From Comamonas granuli NBRC 101663 (lineage in GTDB: Bacteria > Pseudomonadota > Gammaproteobacteria > Burkholderiales > Burkholderiaceae_C), in NCBI RefSeq assembly GCF_000739995.1, contig NZ_BBJX01000019.1, positions 1 through 46,964 of the forward strand: 46,964 nucleotides of DNA. Reading direction: 5' to 3'. A program made the position numbers and the translations under genes. Below the pieces are notes generated by a model. That model made no database searches. It was not told the origin of the DNA and was given only the letters and a program-made list of their open reading frames with translations. Shown here piece after piece: positions 26,164-34,621 of this stretch. Position 1 is the stretch's first letter. Each line of letters starts with the position of its first letter.

Positions 26164-27813
26164 ATGCATTTCGACGCCATCCTGCTGCCCCCGCGCCGCG
26201 CGCACATGATCGCCAAGGGCCTCTGGCACGACCGCACCATCAACGACGACCTGGACGCCTGCCTCGCCGCCTGCCCCGACAAGCTGGCGCTGACGGCGCT
26301 GCGCGTGGAGACGGGCGAGCTGCGCCGCTTCACCTACCGCGAACTGGTGCGCATGGCCGACCGCATTGCCGTGGGCCTGACGCGCCTGGGCGTGGGCCGC
26401 AACGACATCGTCGCCTGCCAGTTGCCCAACTGGTGGCAGTTCACGCTGACCTACCTGGCGTGCTCGCGCATCGGCGCGGTGATGAACCCGCTGATGCACA
26501 TCTTCCGCGAGCGCGAACTGTCCTTCATGCTGCAGCACGGCGAGGCCAAGGTCATCATCGCGCCCAAGGTGTTCCGGGGGTTCGACTTCGAGCAGATGAT
26601 CACCGCCCTGCAGCCCAGCCTGCCCCACCTGCAGCACGTGGTGGCCGTCGATGGCACGGGCGCCAACAGCTTCGAGGCGCTGCTCAGCGGCCCGGAGTGG
26701 GAAAACGCCCCCGACGCGCAGGACATCCTCACGCGCAGCCGCCCCGGCCCGGACGACGTGACGCAGCTCATCTACACCTCGGGCACCACGGGCGAGCCCA
26801 AGGGCGTGATGCACTCGGCCAACACGGTGATGGCCAACATCATCCCCTACGCCCAGCGCCTGCACCTGGGCAGCGAGGACGTGGTGCTCATGGCCTCGCC
26901 CATGGCGCACCAGACCGGCTTCATGTACGGGCTGATGATGCCCATCATGCTCCAGGCCAGCGCCGTGCTGCAGGACATCTGGGAGCCCCAGAAGGCCATC
27001 GAACTCATCCGCAATGAGCACGTGAGCTTCACCATGGCCTCCACCCCCTTCCTCACCGACCTGGCGCGCACCGTGGCCGCGGACGTGCAGGCCGGCGGCG
27101 CCGGCGTGCCCTCCCTGCGCACCTTCCTGTGCGCGGGCGCGCCCATTCCCGGGCCGATGGTCGAGCAGGCGCGCAGCGCGCTGGGCGCCAAGATCGTCTC
27201 GGCCTGGGGCATGTCGGAGAACGGCGCCGTGACGCTCACGCTCCCGGAAGACCCGGACGAGCGCCCGGCCTCCACCGACGGCTGCCCCCTGCCCGGCGTG
27301 GAAGTCAAGGTGGTGGACGGCGACGGCAAGACCCTGCCCCCGGGCGAGCCCGGGCGCCTGCTGCTGCGCGCCTGCTCCAACTTCGGCGGCTACCTCAAGC
27401 GCCCGCACCTCAACGGCACGGACGCCGACGACTGGTTCGAGACCGGCGACCTGGCGCGCATTGACGCGCAGGGCTACATCCGCATCACCGGGCGCAGCAA
27501 GGACGTGATCATCCGCGGCGGCGAGAACATTCCGGTCGTCGAGATCGAGTCCCTGCTCTACCGCCACCCCGCCGTGGCGCAGGCGGCCATCGTCGCCTAC
27601 CCCGACGAGCGCCTGGGCGAACGCGCCTGCGCCGTGGTGGTGCTCAAGGCCGGTGAAACGCTGGACCTGCCCACGCTGGTGGACTACCTCAAGGCGCAGA
27701 AGGTGACGCTGCAGTACATCCCCGAGCGCCTGGAGATCCTCGACGCCATGCCCGCCACGCCGTCCGGAAAGATCCAGAAGTTCAAGCTGCGCGAGCTGAT
27801 GCGCCAGGCCTGA
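26164..27813 (+). CDS. aliA: Cyclohexanecarboxylate-CoA ligase
   Basis: The 549-aa AMP-forming acyl-CoA synthetase activates cyclohexanecarboxylate (or a related ring acid) with ATP and CoA in the cytoplasm. Adenylation motifs in order: YTSGTTGEPKGVMH, AWGMSENGAVT, DWFETGDLARID, GRSKDVIIRGGENI, and the C-terminal catalytic lysine in TPSGKIQK (Lys536). Length matches AliA of R. palustris. The pathway assignment comes from its position between aliB and badK; a broader short- or medium-chain substrate range is possible. CCGGAGA precedes the ATG, after a composite repeat. Confidence 0.9.
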   Translation: MHFDAILLPPRRAHMIAKGLWHDRTINDDLDACLAACPDKLALTALRVETGELRRFTYRELVRMADRIAVGLTRLGVGRNDIVACQLPNWWQFTLTYLACSRIGAVMNPLMHIFRERELSFMLQHGEAKVIIAPKVFRGFDFEQMITALQPSLPHLQHVVAVDGTGANSFEALLSGPEWENAPDAQDILTRSRPGPDDVTQLIYTSGTTGEPKGVMHSANTVMANIIPYAQRLHLGSEDVVLMASPMAHQTGFMYGLMMPIMLQASAVLQDIWEPQKAIELIRNEHVSFTMASTPFLTDLARTVAADVQAGGAGVPSLRTFLCAGAPIPGPMVEQARSALGAKIVSAWGMSENGAVTLTLPEDPDERPASTDGCPLPGVEVKVVDGDGKTLPPGEPGRLLLRACSNFGGYLKRPHLNGTDADDWFETGDLARIDAQGYIRITGRSKDVIIRGGENIPVVEIESLLYRHPAVAQAAIVAYPDERLGERACAVVVLKAGETLDLPTLVDYLKAQKVTLQYIPERLEILDAMPATPSGKIQKFKLRELMRQA

Positions 27814-27825
27814 GCGGAGCACAGC

Positions 27826-28602
27826 ATGACGCACAGCACGATCCAGGTGCAGGCGCAGGGCCGGGTGGGCTGGATCACCCTCCACCGCCCGCGCCAGCTC
27901 AACGCCCTCAACGACGCCCTGATGGACGAACTGGGCGCGGCCCTGCGGGCCTTCGATGCCGACCCCGGCATCGGCGCCATCGTCATCACGGGAAGCGACA
28001 AGGCCTTTGCCGCCGGGGCCGACATCGAGGCCATGGCCGATTGGACGTTCATGGACGTCACCGCGGGCCAGTTCATCACACGCAACTGGGAAGCCATCCG
28101 CAGCGTGCGCAAGCCCGTGATCGCCGCCGTGGCCGGCTACGCCATGGGCGGCGGCTGCGAGCTGGCGCTGGCCTGCGACGTCATCGTGGCGGCCGAGTCG
28201 GCGCGCTTCGCCCTGCCCGAGATCAAGCTCGCCATGCTGCCCGGCGCGGGTGGCACGCAGCGCCTGCCGCGCGCCATCGGCAAGGCCAAGGCCATGGACA
28301 TGTGCCTCTCGGCCCGCATGCTCGACGCGCAGGAGGCCGACCGCTACGGCCTGGTCTCGCGCGTGGTGCCCGACGCCGGGCTGCTGGAGCAGACCCAGGC
28401 GCTGGCGGCGCAGATCGCGTCGTATTCGCTGCCGGCGCTGGTGGCGATCAAGGAGTCGGTGAACCGCGCCTGGGAAAGCCCGCTGAGCGAGGGCATCCTG
28501 TTCGAGCGCCGCGCCCTGTACGGCCGCTTTGCCAGCCACGACGCCCATGAAGGCATGCACGCCTTCCTGGACAAGCGCACACCCGCCTTCGAGCACCGCT
28601 GA
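27826..28602 (+). CDS. badK: Cyclohex-1-ene-1-carboxyl-CoA hydratase
   Basis: The 258-aa crotonase-family hydratase adds water to cyclohex-1-enecarboxyl-CoA to form 2-hydroxycyclohexanecarboxyl-CoA. The oxyanion-hole segments KAFAAGADIEAM and AGYAMGGGCELALACD are present. EIKLAMLPGAGGTQRLPR holds the catalytic Glu pair in the position typical of enoyl-CoA hydratases (E..LAMLPGAGGTQ). Length and order match badK. Because the pim-like operon lacks a hydratase domain, this enzyme or one elsewhere may also hydrate the linear 2-enoyl-CoA. It starts 12 bp after aliA. Confidence 0.9.
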   Translation: MTHSTIQVQAQGRVGWITLHRPRQLNALNDALMDELGAALRAFDADPGIGAIVITGSDKAFAAGADIEAMADWTFMDVTAGQFITRNWEAIRSVRKPVIAAVAGYAMGGGCELALACDVIVAAESARFALPEIKLAMLPGAGGTQRLPRAIGKAKAMDMCLSARMLDAQEADRYGLVSRVVPDAGLLEQTQALAAQIASYSLPALVAIKESVNRAWESPLSEGILFERRALYGRFASHDAHEGMHAFLDKRTPAFEHR

Positions 28603-28621
28603 GGCGGTGGTTGGCCCCTGT

Positions 28622-28695
28622 GGAATTTGAGGTGTTTGATGCCGTTTCGCCAGTAAAACCAAGCGCCATAAGCTACTAAAACAATAGCAAAAGGT
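28622..28695. repeat. Interspersed repeat, copy E (diverged)
   Basis: CCAAGCGCCATAAGCTACTA, and on its complement TAGTAGCTTATGGCGCTTGG, retain the AGCT...GCGCTTG core of the family. It lies in the 143-bp gap between badK and livH. It is more diverged than copies C and D. Confidence 0.5.
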
Positions 28696-28745
28696 GCCGG
28701 CAGCCGCTGCATGAACGGCAGGCCACGGCACCAGGAGACAAAGAC

Positions 28746-29597
28746 ATGCTGACGATCCATCTCTTCAACGGGTTGGTGTACGGCGCCCTGCTCATCGTGA
28801 TGAGCTCGGGCCTGGCGCTGATCTACGGCCTGCGCCGCGTGGTGAACTTCGCCCACGGCGCGCTCTACATGCTGGGGGCCTACCTGGGCTTCTCGGTGGC
28901 GCAGCACAGCAACTTCTGGGTGGCGCTGCTGGTGGCGCCCGCCATCATGGCGGTGGTGGGCGTGCTGCTCGACCGCTACGGCTTTCGCCTGCTGCAGGAC
29001 CGCGAGCCGCTCAACGTGATGCTGGTGACCTTCGGCCTGCTGCTCATCCTGGAGGACCTGGTGGTCTTCATCTGGGGCAAGGCCAACCTGTCGCTGTTCA
29101 CGCCCGAGCTGCTGAACTTCTCGGTCAGCCTCTGGGGCAACGAGGTGCCGGCCTACCGGCTCGGCGTGATCGCGGTGGGCGCGGCGGTGGCCCTGGGGCT
29201 GACGCTGTGGCTGCGCTTTTCCCGTGTGGGCCTGTTCGTGCGCGCGGCCAGCACCGACCCGGTGACCACCTCCATGCAGGGTGTCAACACCGATGCGCTG
29301 AGCGCCGCCGTGGTGGGCCTGGGCAGCGCGCTGGCCGGCCTGGCCGGTGTGGTGGCGGGGCCCTTTCTGTCGCTGTCGCCGCACATGAGCTCGGACGTGC
29401 TGATCGACTCCTTCGTGGTCGTGGTGATCGGCGGCCTGGGCTCGCTGGCCGGGGCCTTCATCGCCGCGCTGCTGCTCGGAATGATGCAGGCCGTGGGCGC
29501 CGTGTACCTGCCGGAGGTGTCGGTGCTGCTGCCCTTCATTTTCATGATCGCCATCCTGGTCTGGAAGCCCTCCGGGCTGGCCGGCAGCCGCACCTGA
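28746..29597 (+). CDS. livH: Branched-chain amino acid-type ABC transporter permease (LivH family)
   Basis: The 283-aa inner-membrane permease has about eight hydrophobic segments and LivH motifs: NGLVYGALLIVMSSGLALIYGLRRVVNFAHGALYMLGAY near the start, and DSFVVVVIGGLGSLAGAFIAALLLG at 220-245. Family members move branched-chain amino acids, but those next to aromatic and alicyclic acid genes often import such acids. Position right after badK makes cyclohexanecarboxylate or a related ring acid a reasonable cargo; this is inference. livM follows 18 bp later. Confidence 0.9.
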   Translation: MLTIHLFNGLVYGALLIVMSSGLALIYGLRRVVNFAHGALYMLGAYLGFSVAQHSNFWVALLVAPAIMAVVGVLLDRYGFRLLQDREPLNVMLVTFGLLLILEDLVVFIWGKANLSLFTPELLNFSVSLWGNEVPAYRLGVIAVGAAVALGLTLWLRFSRVGLFVRAASTDPVTTSMQGVNTDALSAAVVGLGSALAGLAGVVAGPFLSLSPHMSSDVLIDSFVVVVIGGLGSLAGAFIAALLLGMMQAVGAVYLPEVSVLLPFIFMIAILVWKPSGLAGSRT

Positions 29598-29615
29598 CCG
29601 CCGAGGGAGACACAC

Positions 29616-30593
29616 ATGGAACTCATGCGCACCGGCGCCTTCACGCTCCTGGCCCTGCTGGCCGGGGCGGCCATCATGCTGCTGACCACCTCCAGCAGCC
29701 TCCTGGGCATGTTCACGCAGGCCGTCATCTACGCCATCTTCGCCCTGGGCGTGGGCGTGCTGCTCAAGCAGAACGGCCTGGTCAGCTTTGGCCACGCGCT
29801 GTTCTTCGGCGCGGCGGGCTACGGCATGGGCGTCGTCCTGGCGCTCGACTGGATGCCGGCCGAGTGGGCCCTGCTGGCCGTGCTGCTGGCGATCGGCGTG
29901 CTGGCCTTTCTCATCGGCCTGGTCATCGTGCGCGTGCCGGGCATTGCGTTCGGCATGCTGACGCTGGCCATCGGCCAGATGGCCTACCTGCTGGCCTCGC
30001 GCGCCCGGGGCCTGACCGGCGGCGCCGACGGCATGAGCGTGAACTGGCCCGCCACCCTGTTCGGCCTGCCGCAGTCGGTGCTGCTCAAGCCGGCCACGCT
30101 GTTCATGATCGCCTGGGTGCTGATGGTGCTGGTGACCGTGGCGCTGCTGCTGATCCTGCGCACGCGCTTTGGCGCCATCACCGAGGCCATCCGCGACAAC
30201 GAGGAGCGCGCCCGCTTCATCGGCTTCACCACCACCGTGCCGCGCGCCCTGGTGTATGCGCTGTCGGCCATGGTCACGGGCATCGCCGGGCTGCTGTCGG
30301 TGTTCAACACGGGTTTCGTCTCGCCGGAGAACCTGCACTGGAGCGTCTCGGCCATCACGCTGCTGATGGTGGTGGTGGGCGGCTTCAAGAAGGCCCTGGG
30401 GCCCATCGTGGGTGCCATCCTGTACTTCCTGTTCAAGGACCTGCTGGGCGAGTACGCCACGCATTCGATGGCGATCTTCGGGGCGATCCTGATCCTGGTC
30501 ATCGTGTTCGCGCCCGATGGCGTCCTCGGCGCGGCGCAGCGGCTGCTCAAGGGCCACAAGGCCCGGGGCATGCATCCTGCCGGCGGCCACTGA
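29616..30593 (+). CDS. livM: Branched-chain amino acid-type ABC transporter permease (LivM family)
   Basis: The 325-aa permease has LivM features: FALGVGVLLKQNGLVSFGHALFFGAAGYGMG, FGMLTLAIGQMAYLL, TRFGAITEAIRDNEERARFIGF (the EAA-like cytoplasmic loop that contacts the ATPases) and VVVGGFKKALGPIVGA. It would pair with LivH to form the membrane channel. GAGGGAG lies before the ATG. The short basic tail (LKGHKARGMHPAGGH) is cytoplasmic by prediction. Confidence 0.9.
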   Translation: MELMRTGAFTLLALLAGAAIMLLTTSSSLLGMFTQAVIYAIFALGVGVLLKQNGLVSFGHALFFGAAGYGMGVVLALDWMPAEWALLAVLLAIGVLAFLIGLVIVRVPGIAFGMLTLAIGQMAYLLASRARGLTGGADGMSVNWPATLFGLPQSVLLKPATLFMIAWVLMVLVTVALLLILRTRFGAITEAIRDNEERARFIGFTTTVPRALVYALSAMVTGIAGLLSVFNTGFVSPENLHWSVSAITLLMVVVGGFKKALGPIVGAILYFLFKDLLGEYATHSMAIFGAILILVIVFAPDGVLGAAQRLLKGHKARGMHPAGGH

Positions 30594-30617
30594 GCGCACG
30601 GCGCCAAGGAGACCGAC

Positions 30618-31337
30618 ATGAATCCCTACGTGCTTGAAGTGCAGGACGTGGCCATCCACTACGGCGGCGTCAAGGCGCTGGACGGGGTGGGCCTCACCCT
30701 GGAAAAGGGCCAGATCCGCGGCCTCATCGGCCCCAACGGGGCGGGCAAGTCCACCGTCATCGACGCCATCACCGGCCGCCGGCGCCTCACGCGCGGCACG
30801 GTCCTGCTGGATGGCGAGGACGTGAGCCACCTGGGCGCCGTCGAGCGCCGCCAGCGCGGCCTCTCGCGCAGCTTCCAGCGCACCAGCATCTTCGGCGGCA
30901 TGCCGGTGCGCAAGCAGGTGGAGCTGGCGTCCTACAAGATGGGCGTGCCCGACCCCGGCGCCGATGCCGACGCCGTGCTCGAGGAGCTGGACCTGGCCCG
31001 CCTGAGCCATGCCATCGCCGAAGACCTGGGCTACGGCGAGCAACGCCGCCTGGACCTGGCCCTGGCCCTGGTGGGCCGGCCCAAGCTGCTCATGCTCGAC
31101 GAGCCCATGGCCGGCCTGTCGGTGAAGGAGTCGATGGACCTGGCGCAGCACCTGCGCACGATGACCGCGCGCTGGGACGTCTCGGTGCTGCTGGTGGAGC
31201 ACGACATGGATGTGGTGTTCGGCATTTCGGACGCCGTCACCGTGTTTGAACTCGGCCGCGTCATCGCCAGCGGCGAGCCGGCCGCCGTGCGCGCCGATCC
31301 GCGGGTGCGCGAAGCCTACCTGGGGAGTGCCGCATGA
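30618..31337 (+). CDS. livG: ABC transporter ATP-binding protein (LivG family)
   Basis: The 239-aa ATPase shows Walker A GPNGAGKST, Walker B LLMLDEPMAGLS and the H-loop VLLVEHDMDVVF. The signature region reads LGYGEQRRLDLALAL rather than LSGGQ, normal for LivG proteins. It energises the LivHM channel together with LivF. CAAGGAG precedes the start, and the stop overlaps the livF start by 4 bp (31334-31337). Confidence 0.92.
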   Translation: MNPYVLEVQDVAIHYGGVKALDGVGLTLEKGQIRGLIGPNGAGKSTVIDAITGRRRLTRGTVLLDGEDVSHLGAVERRQRGLSRSFQRTSIFGGMPVRKQVELASYKMGVPDPGADADAVLEELDLARLSHAIAEDLGYGEQRRLDLALALVGRPKLLMLDEPMAGLSVKESMDLAQHLRTMTARWDVSVLLVEHDMDVVFGISDAVTVFELGRVIASGEPAAVRADPRVREAYLGSAA

Positions 31338-32038
31338 GCGCCTTGTTGAACCTGCATGGCGTCCATGCCTTCTATGGCGCGGCCCACATCCTGCACGGCC
31401 TGGGCCTGCATGTGAACGCGGGCGAGCGCGTGGCGCTCATCGGCCGCAACGGCGTGGGCAAGACCACGGTGGTCAACACCATCCTCGGGCTGGCGCAGAT
31501 GCGCGCCGGGGCCCTCCAGTTCGGCGGCGTGACGATGCAGCGCCCCCGGCCCTACATCGCCGCCCAGCACGGCATCGTCGTCGTGCCGCAGGGGCGGCGC
31601 ATCGTGGCCAATCTGACGGTGGAGGAGAACCTGCTCCTGGGCGCCGCCACGGGCCGCAAGGGGCCGTGGACCGTGCCCGCGATCTACCAGCTCTTCCCCA
31701 TCCTGCAGGAACGCGCCCACACGCCGGGCACGGCGCTGTCGGGCGGGCAGCAGCAGATGCTGGCCGTGGGCCGCGCGCTCATGGCCAACCCCGGCCTGAT
31801 CCTGCTCGACGAGCCCACCGAAGGCCTGGCGCCCGTCATCGTGGACCAGCTCGCCGACATCTTCAACCAGGTCGCGGCCCAGGGCACGGCCCTGCTCTTG
31901 ATCGAACAGAACATGAGCCTGGTGGTGCGCGTGGCGCAGCGCTACCTGGCCATGGCCAAGGGCGCGGTGGTGGCCGAGGGCCCGGTGGAGAACTCCCGCA
32001 CCTGCCTCAAGGACCTCGAACAGCACGTGATGGTGTGA
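31334..32038 (+). CDS. livF: ABC transporter ATP-binding protein (LivF family)
   Basis: The 234-aa ATPase has Walker A GRNGVGKTT, signature LSGGQQQMLAVGRALM, Walker B LILLDEPTEGLAP and H-loop LLIEQNMSLV. The segment GIVVVPQGRRIVANLTVEENLLLG is the LivF-type Q-loop region. It forms the second nucleotide-binding subunit with LivG, and translation is probably coupled through the ATGA overlap. Confidence 0.92.
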   Translation: MSALLNLHGVHAFYGAAHILHGLGLHVNAGERVALIGRNGVGKTTVVNTILGLAQMRAGALQFGGVTMQRPRPYIAAQHGIVVVPQGRRIVANLTVEENLLLGAATGRKGPWTVPAIYQLFPILQERAHTPGTALSGGQQQMLAVGRALMANPGLILLDEPTEGLAPVIVDQLADIFNQVAAQGTALLLIEQNMSLVVRVAQRYLAMAKGAVVAEGPVENSRTCLKDLEQHVMV

Positions 32039-32056
32039 CGCCAGTGATAACGGCCG

Positions 32057-32079
32057 CCGGACCTTCTCCGGTAATTTTT
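32057..32079 (+). terminator. Small hairpin plus T-run between livF and livK
   Basis: CCGGA-CCTTC-TCCGG (32057-32071) is followed by a short T-run (32075-32079), only 13 bp before the livK start. A 5-bp stem is weak for full termination. It may act as a partial terminator or a processing site that sets binding-protein level apart from the permease and ATPase genes. Confidence 0.4.
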
Positions 32080-32091
32080 CAGGAGACAACC

Positions 32092-33273
32092 ATGTTCAAG
32101 ACCACAAAAATGCACCAAATGCTTGCCGCCGCCGCGCTGCTGGCCGCCCTGCCCCTGGGCGCCGCGGCCCAGGCCAAGGACCCCATCAAGATCGGCCTGG
32201 TGTCCACCAAGTCGGGCGCCTACTCCGCCATGGGCACGCATGTGATCAACGGCATCAAGTTCGCCGTGGACGAGGCCAACGCCAAGGGCGGCGTGGACGG
32301 CCGCAAGATCCTCCTGGCTGAGGGCGACGATGAGAGCACGCCCGACGCCGGCCGCCGCGCCGCCGAGAAGCTGGCGCGCGAAGGCCACAACCTGCTGATC
32401 GGGCCCATCGCCTCGTCGATCTCGCTGGCCATCAGCCAGAACCTGGCGCGCTGGGATGCGGCGCTGATCGGCACCATCTCCAAGGCCGACAAGCTGACGC
32501 AGGACGCCTGCAACCCGCGCTTCATCCGCACCAACCACTCCGACGCCATGGACCTGGCGATGATCAGCGAGTGGGCCAAGACCATCAAGGGCAACAACTT
32601 CGCCATCATGGCGGCCGACTACGTCTGGGGCCACGATTCGGCCAAGTCGTTCGAGGCGGCCATCACCGCCCAGGGCAAGAAGGTGGCACTCAAGCTCTTC
32701 GTGCCCATGGGCACCAAGGACTACGCGCCCTACATCCAGCAGCTCAAGGCCGCCAACGTCGATGCCATCTGGGTGGCGGAAGTGGCGGGCGCCATCCCCT
32801 TCATCAAGCAGGCCGCCGACTTTGGCCTGAAGACGCCGATGATCGGCCACGCCGTCGTGTCCGACTTCATCATCAACGCCACGGGCAAGCTGATGGAGGG
32901 CATGCCGGGCAACGTGGGCTACACGCCCGACGTCGATTCCGAGGCGTCCAAGGCCTTCGTGGCGGCGTTCAAGGCCAAGCACAACCGCCTGCCGTCCGAC
33001 ACCGAAGCCCAGGCCTACAACGGCGCGTTGGTGCTGTTCCAGGGCGTGGCCCTGGCCAAGAGCGTCAAGCCCGAAGACGTGACCAAGGCCCTGCGCGGCG
33101 CCCAGGTGGACACGCTGTACGGCAAGGCCACCGTGCGTGCGGCGGACAACCAGATGATCATCCCCAACTACGTCGCCCGCGTGAAGATGGCCGACGGCGT
33201 GCTGCGTCCGGTGATCGAGCAGACCTACCCGGCGTCCATCGCGCCCGCCGCCTCGCCGCTGTGCAAGATGTGA
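32092..33273 (+). CDS. livK: ABC transporter periplasmic substrate-binding protein (LivK/Peripla_BP_6 family)
   Basis: The 393-aa protein has a Sec signal peptide (MFKTTKMHQM, then a hydrophobic Ala/Leu stretch, likely cut after GAAAQA near residue 27). The mature type-I binding fold begins DPIKIGLVSTKSGAYSAMGTH. The segments GPIASSISLAISQNLARWDAALIGT and SEWAKTIKGNNFAIMAADYVWGHD are typical of the homologues found next to aromatic acid genes. The last gene of a five-gene liv unit, it starts after CAGGAGA. Its specificity is inferred from its bad/ali neighbours. Confidence 0.92.
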   Translation: MFKTTKMHQMLAAAALLAALPLGAAAQAKDPIKIGLVSTKSGAYSAMGTHVINGIKFAVDEANAKGGVDGRKILLAEGDDESTPDAGRRAAEKLAREGHNLLIGPIASSISLAISQNLARWDAALIGTISKADKLTQDACNPRFIRTNHSDAMDLAMISEWAKTIKGNNFAIMAADYVWGHDSAKSFEAAITAQGKKVALKLFVPMGTKDYAPYIQQLKAANVDAIWVAEVAGAIPFIKQAADFGLKTPMIGHAVVSDFIINATGKLMEGMPGNVGYTPDVDSEASKAFVAAFKAKHNRLPSDTEAQAYNGALVLFQGVALAKSVKPEDVTKALRGAQVDTLYGKATVRAADNQMIIPNYVARVKMADGVLRPVIEQTYPASIAPAASPLCKM

Positions 33274-33279
33274 TGGCCC

Positions 33280-33309
33280 GCGGCCCGGCCCGGCCTGGCG
33301 CCGGGCCGC
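33280..33309 (+). other. Strong GC hairpin after livK
   Basis: GCGGCCCGG (33280-33288) pairs with CCGGGCCGC (33301-33309). There is no T-run, so it is not a classic intrinsic terminator; it could stabilise the liv transcript end or reduce read-through to the next gene, 26 bp later. Confidence 0.45.
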
Positions 33310-33334
33310 AGCGCCAGGAACGGACTAACCAGCC

Positions 33335-34372
33335 ATGAAAGCAGCATTCATCACCGGCCACGGCGGCAACGAGGTGGTGCAGGTGGGCGCGCACCGCCTG
33401 CCCGAGCGCGCACCCGGCGAGGTGCGCGTGCGCGTGCAGGCCGCCACCCTCAACCAGGTGGACCTGTACATGCGCAATAGCGGCGCGGGCATCACGCACC
33501 GCCTGCCGCAGATCCTGGGCCTGGACGCAGCCGGCGTGGTCGAGGCCTGCGACGCCGCCGACCCGCTGCTGCGCCCGGGCCAGGAGGTCGTGATCCACCC
33601 CGGCGTGGGCTGCGGCCGCTGCGAGTTCTGCCAGCGCGGCGACAGCGCGCTGTGCACGCGCATCCAGTTCCTGGGCGAGCACCGCGACGGCACCTTCGCC
33701 CAATGGATCCAGGTGCCGGCGGCGCAGGTCTTTCCCAAGCCGCCCCACCTGGGCTGGGCGCAAGCCGCCGCCCTCGGGGTCAACCACCTCACGGCCTGGC
33801 GCATGCTGTTTTCCAAGGCGCGCCTGCAGCCCTGGGAGACGGTGCTGGTCTTCGGCATCGGCGGCGGCGTGTCGCTGGCGGCCCTGCAACTGGCCAAGGC
33901 CATAGGCGCGCGCGTGCTCGTGACCTCGCGCGAGGACACCAAGCTCGAACGCGCACGCGCCCTGGGCGCCGACCAGGGGATTAACGGCAAGACCCAGGAT
34001 GTGGTGAAAGAAGTCATGGCCCTCACGGACGGGCGCGGCGTGGACGTGGTGTTCGAGAACGTGGGCGCGGCCGTCTGGTCCACGACCCTGAAGTCGCTGG
34101 TGCGCGGCGGCCGCCTGGTCACCTGCGGCGCTACCACCGGCGACCAGCCCGGGGCCGACCTGCGCCGCCTCTTCGTGCGCCAGTTGCAGATCTTCGGCTC
34201 CAGCCTGGGCAGCCTGGGCGAGTTCCACGCGCTGCTCGGCTTCGTCGAGCGCACCGGCCTGCGCCCCGTGATCGACAGCGAGTTCCCGCTGGAAGAAGTG
34301 CACGCGGCGTTGGAGCGCCTGGAGTCCGGCGCGCAGTTCGGCAAGGTGGCCCTGCACATCGGCGGGCACTGA
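33335..34372 (+). CDS. Zinc-binding MDR-family dehydrogenase / quinone oxidoreductase
   Basis: The 345-aa medium-chain dehydrogenase has GCGRCEFCQRGDSALC, the four-cysteine structural zinc lobe, and a Rossmann motif VFGIGGGVSLAALQLAK. The segments QILGLDAAGVVE, GVNHLTAWRML and RGVDVVFENVGAAVWSTTLKSLVRGGRLVTCGATTG are shared with zinc-containing quinone oxidoreductase-like proteins. A full catalytic zinc set is not clear (NQVDLYMRN replaces the usual Cys). It lies 61 bp after livK, so it may be a late gene of the same cluster; its substrate is unknown. Confidence 0.85.
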   Translation: MKAAFITGHGGNEVVQVGAHRLPERAPGEVRVRVQAATLNQVDLYMRNSGAGITHRLPQILGLDAAGVVEACDAADPLLRPGQEVVIHPGVGCGRCEFCQRGDSALCTRIQFLGEHRDGTFAQWIQVPAAQVFPKPPHLGWAQAAALGVNHLTAWRMLFSKARLQPWETVLVFGIGGGVSLAALQLAKAIGARVLVTSREDTKLERARALGADQGINGKTQDVVKEVMALTDGRGVDVVFENVGAAVWSTTLKSLVRGGRLVTCGATTGDQPGADLRRLFVRQLQIFGSSLGSLGEFHALLGFVERTGLRPVIDSEFPLEEVHAALERLESGAQFGKVALHIGGH

Positions 34373-34512
34373 TCCTCCCACCGGCCTGCCGGACCGCGCT
34401 TGGGCGGGCTCCGGGTTGGGCCACTGCGCCGGCGCTCCGCAGGCGTCTGGGCCGCTGCCGCGCCCCCACGGCCCAGAGTCCGGCCCCCGTCGCGCCAGCA
34501 ATCCGCTCCGTG

Positions 34513-34526
34513 TTGCGTGTGCTCAA
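34513..34526. promoter_or_regulatory. FNR-like palindrome upstream of the SYLF gene
   Basis: TTGCGTGTGCTCAA has the TTGxG-N4-CTCAA form with one mismatch in the left half-site. Its centre is about 102 bp before the SYLF start. The remainder of the 249-bp gap (34373-34621) shows no open frame of note. Two better copies of the motif lie at 40779 and 43385. Confidence 0.45.
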
Positions 34527-34621
34527 TGGGGCCGAGCCTCTGCGCATTAATCTTGCACGCTGGGTCCCTTGCCTCTGGCGGCGGCGGGCGGGGATTCGTC
34601 TTCAATGCACGGGAGCTGAAA

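Noticed and set aside
25915-28731. 938-aa minus-strand frame
   Set aside because: Opposite aliB, aliA and badK, which have clear families and ribosome sites.
28344-31202. 952-aa minus-strand frame rich in Gln/His
   Set aside because: Opposite badK, livH, livM and livG; low-complexity shadow.
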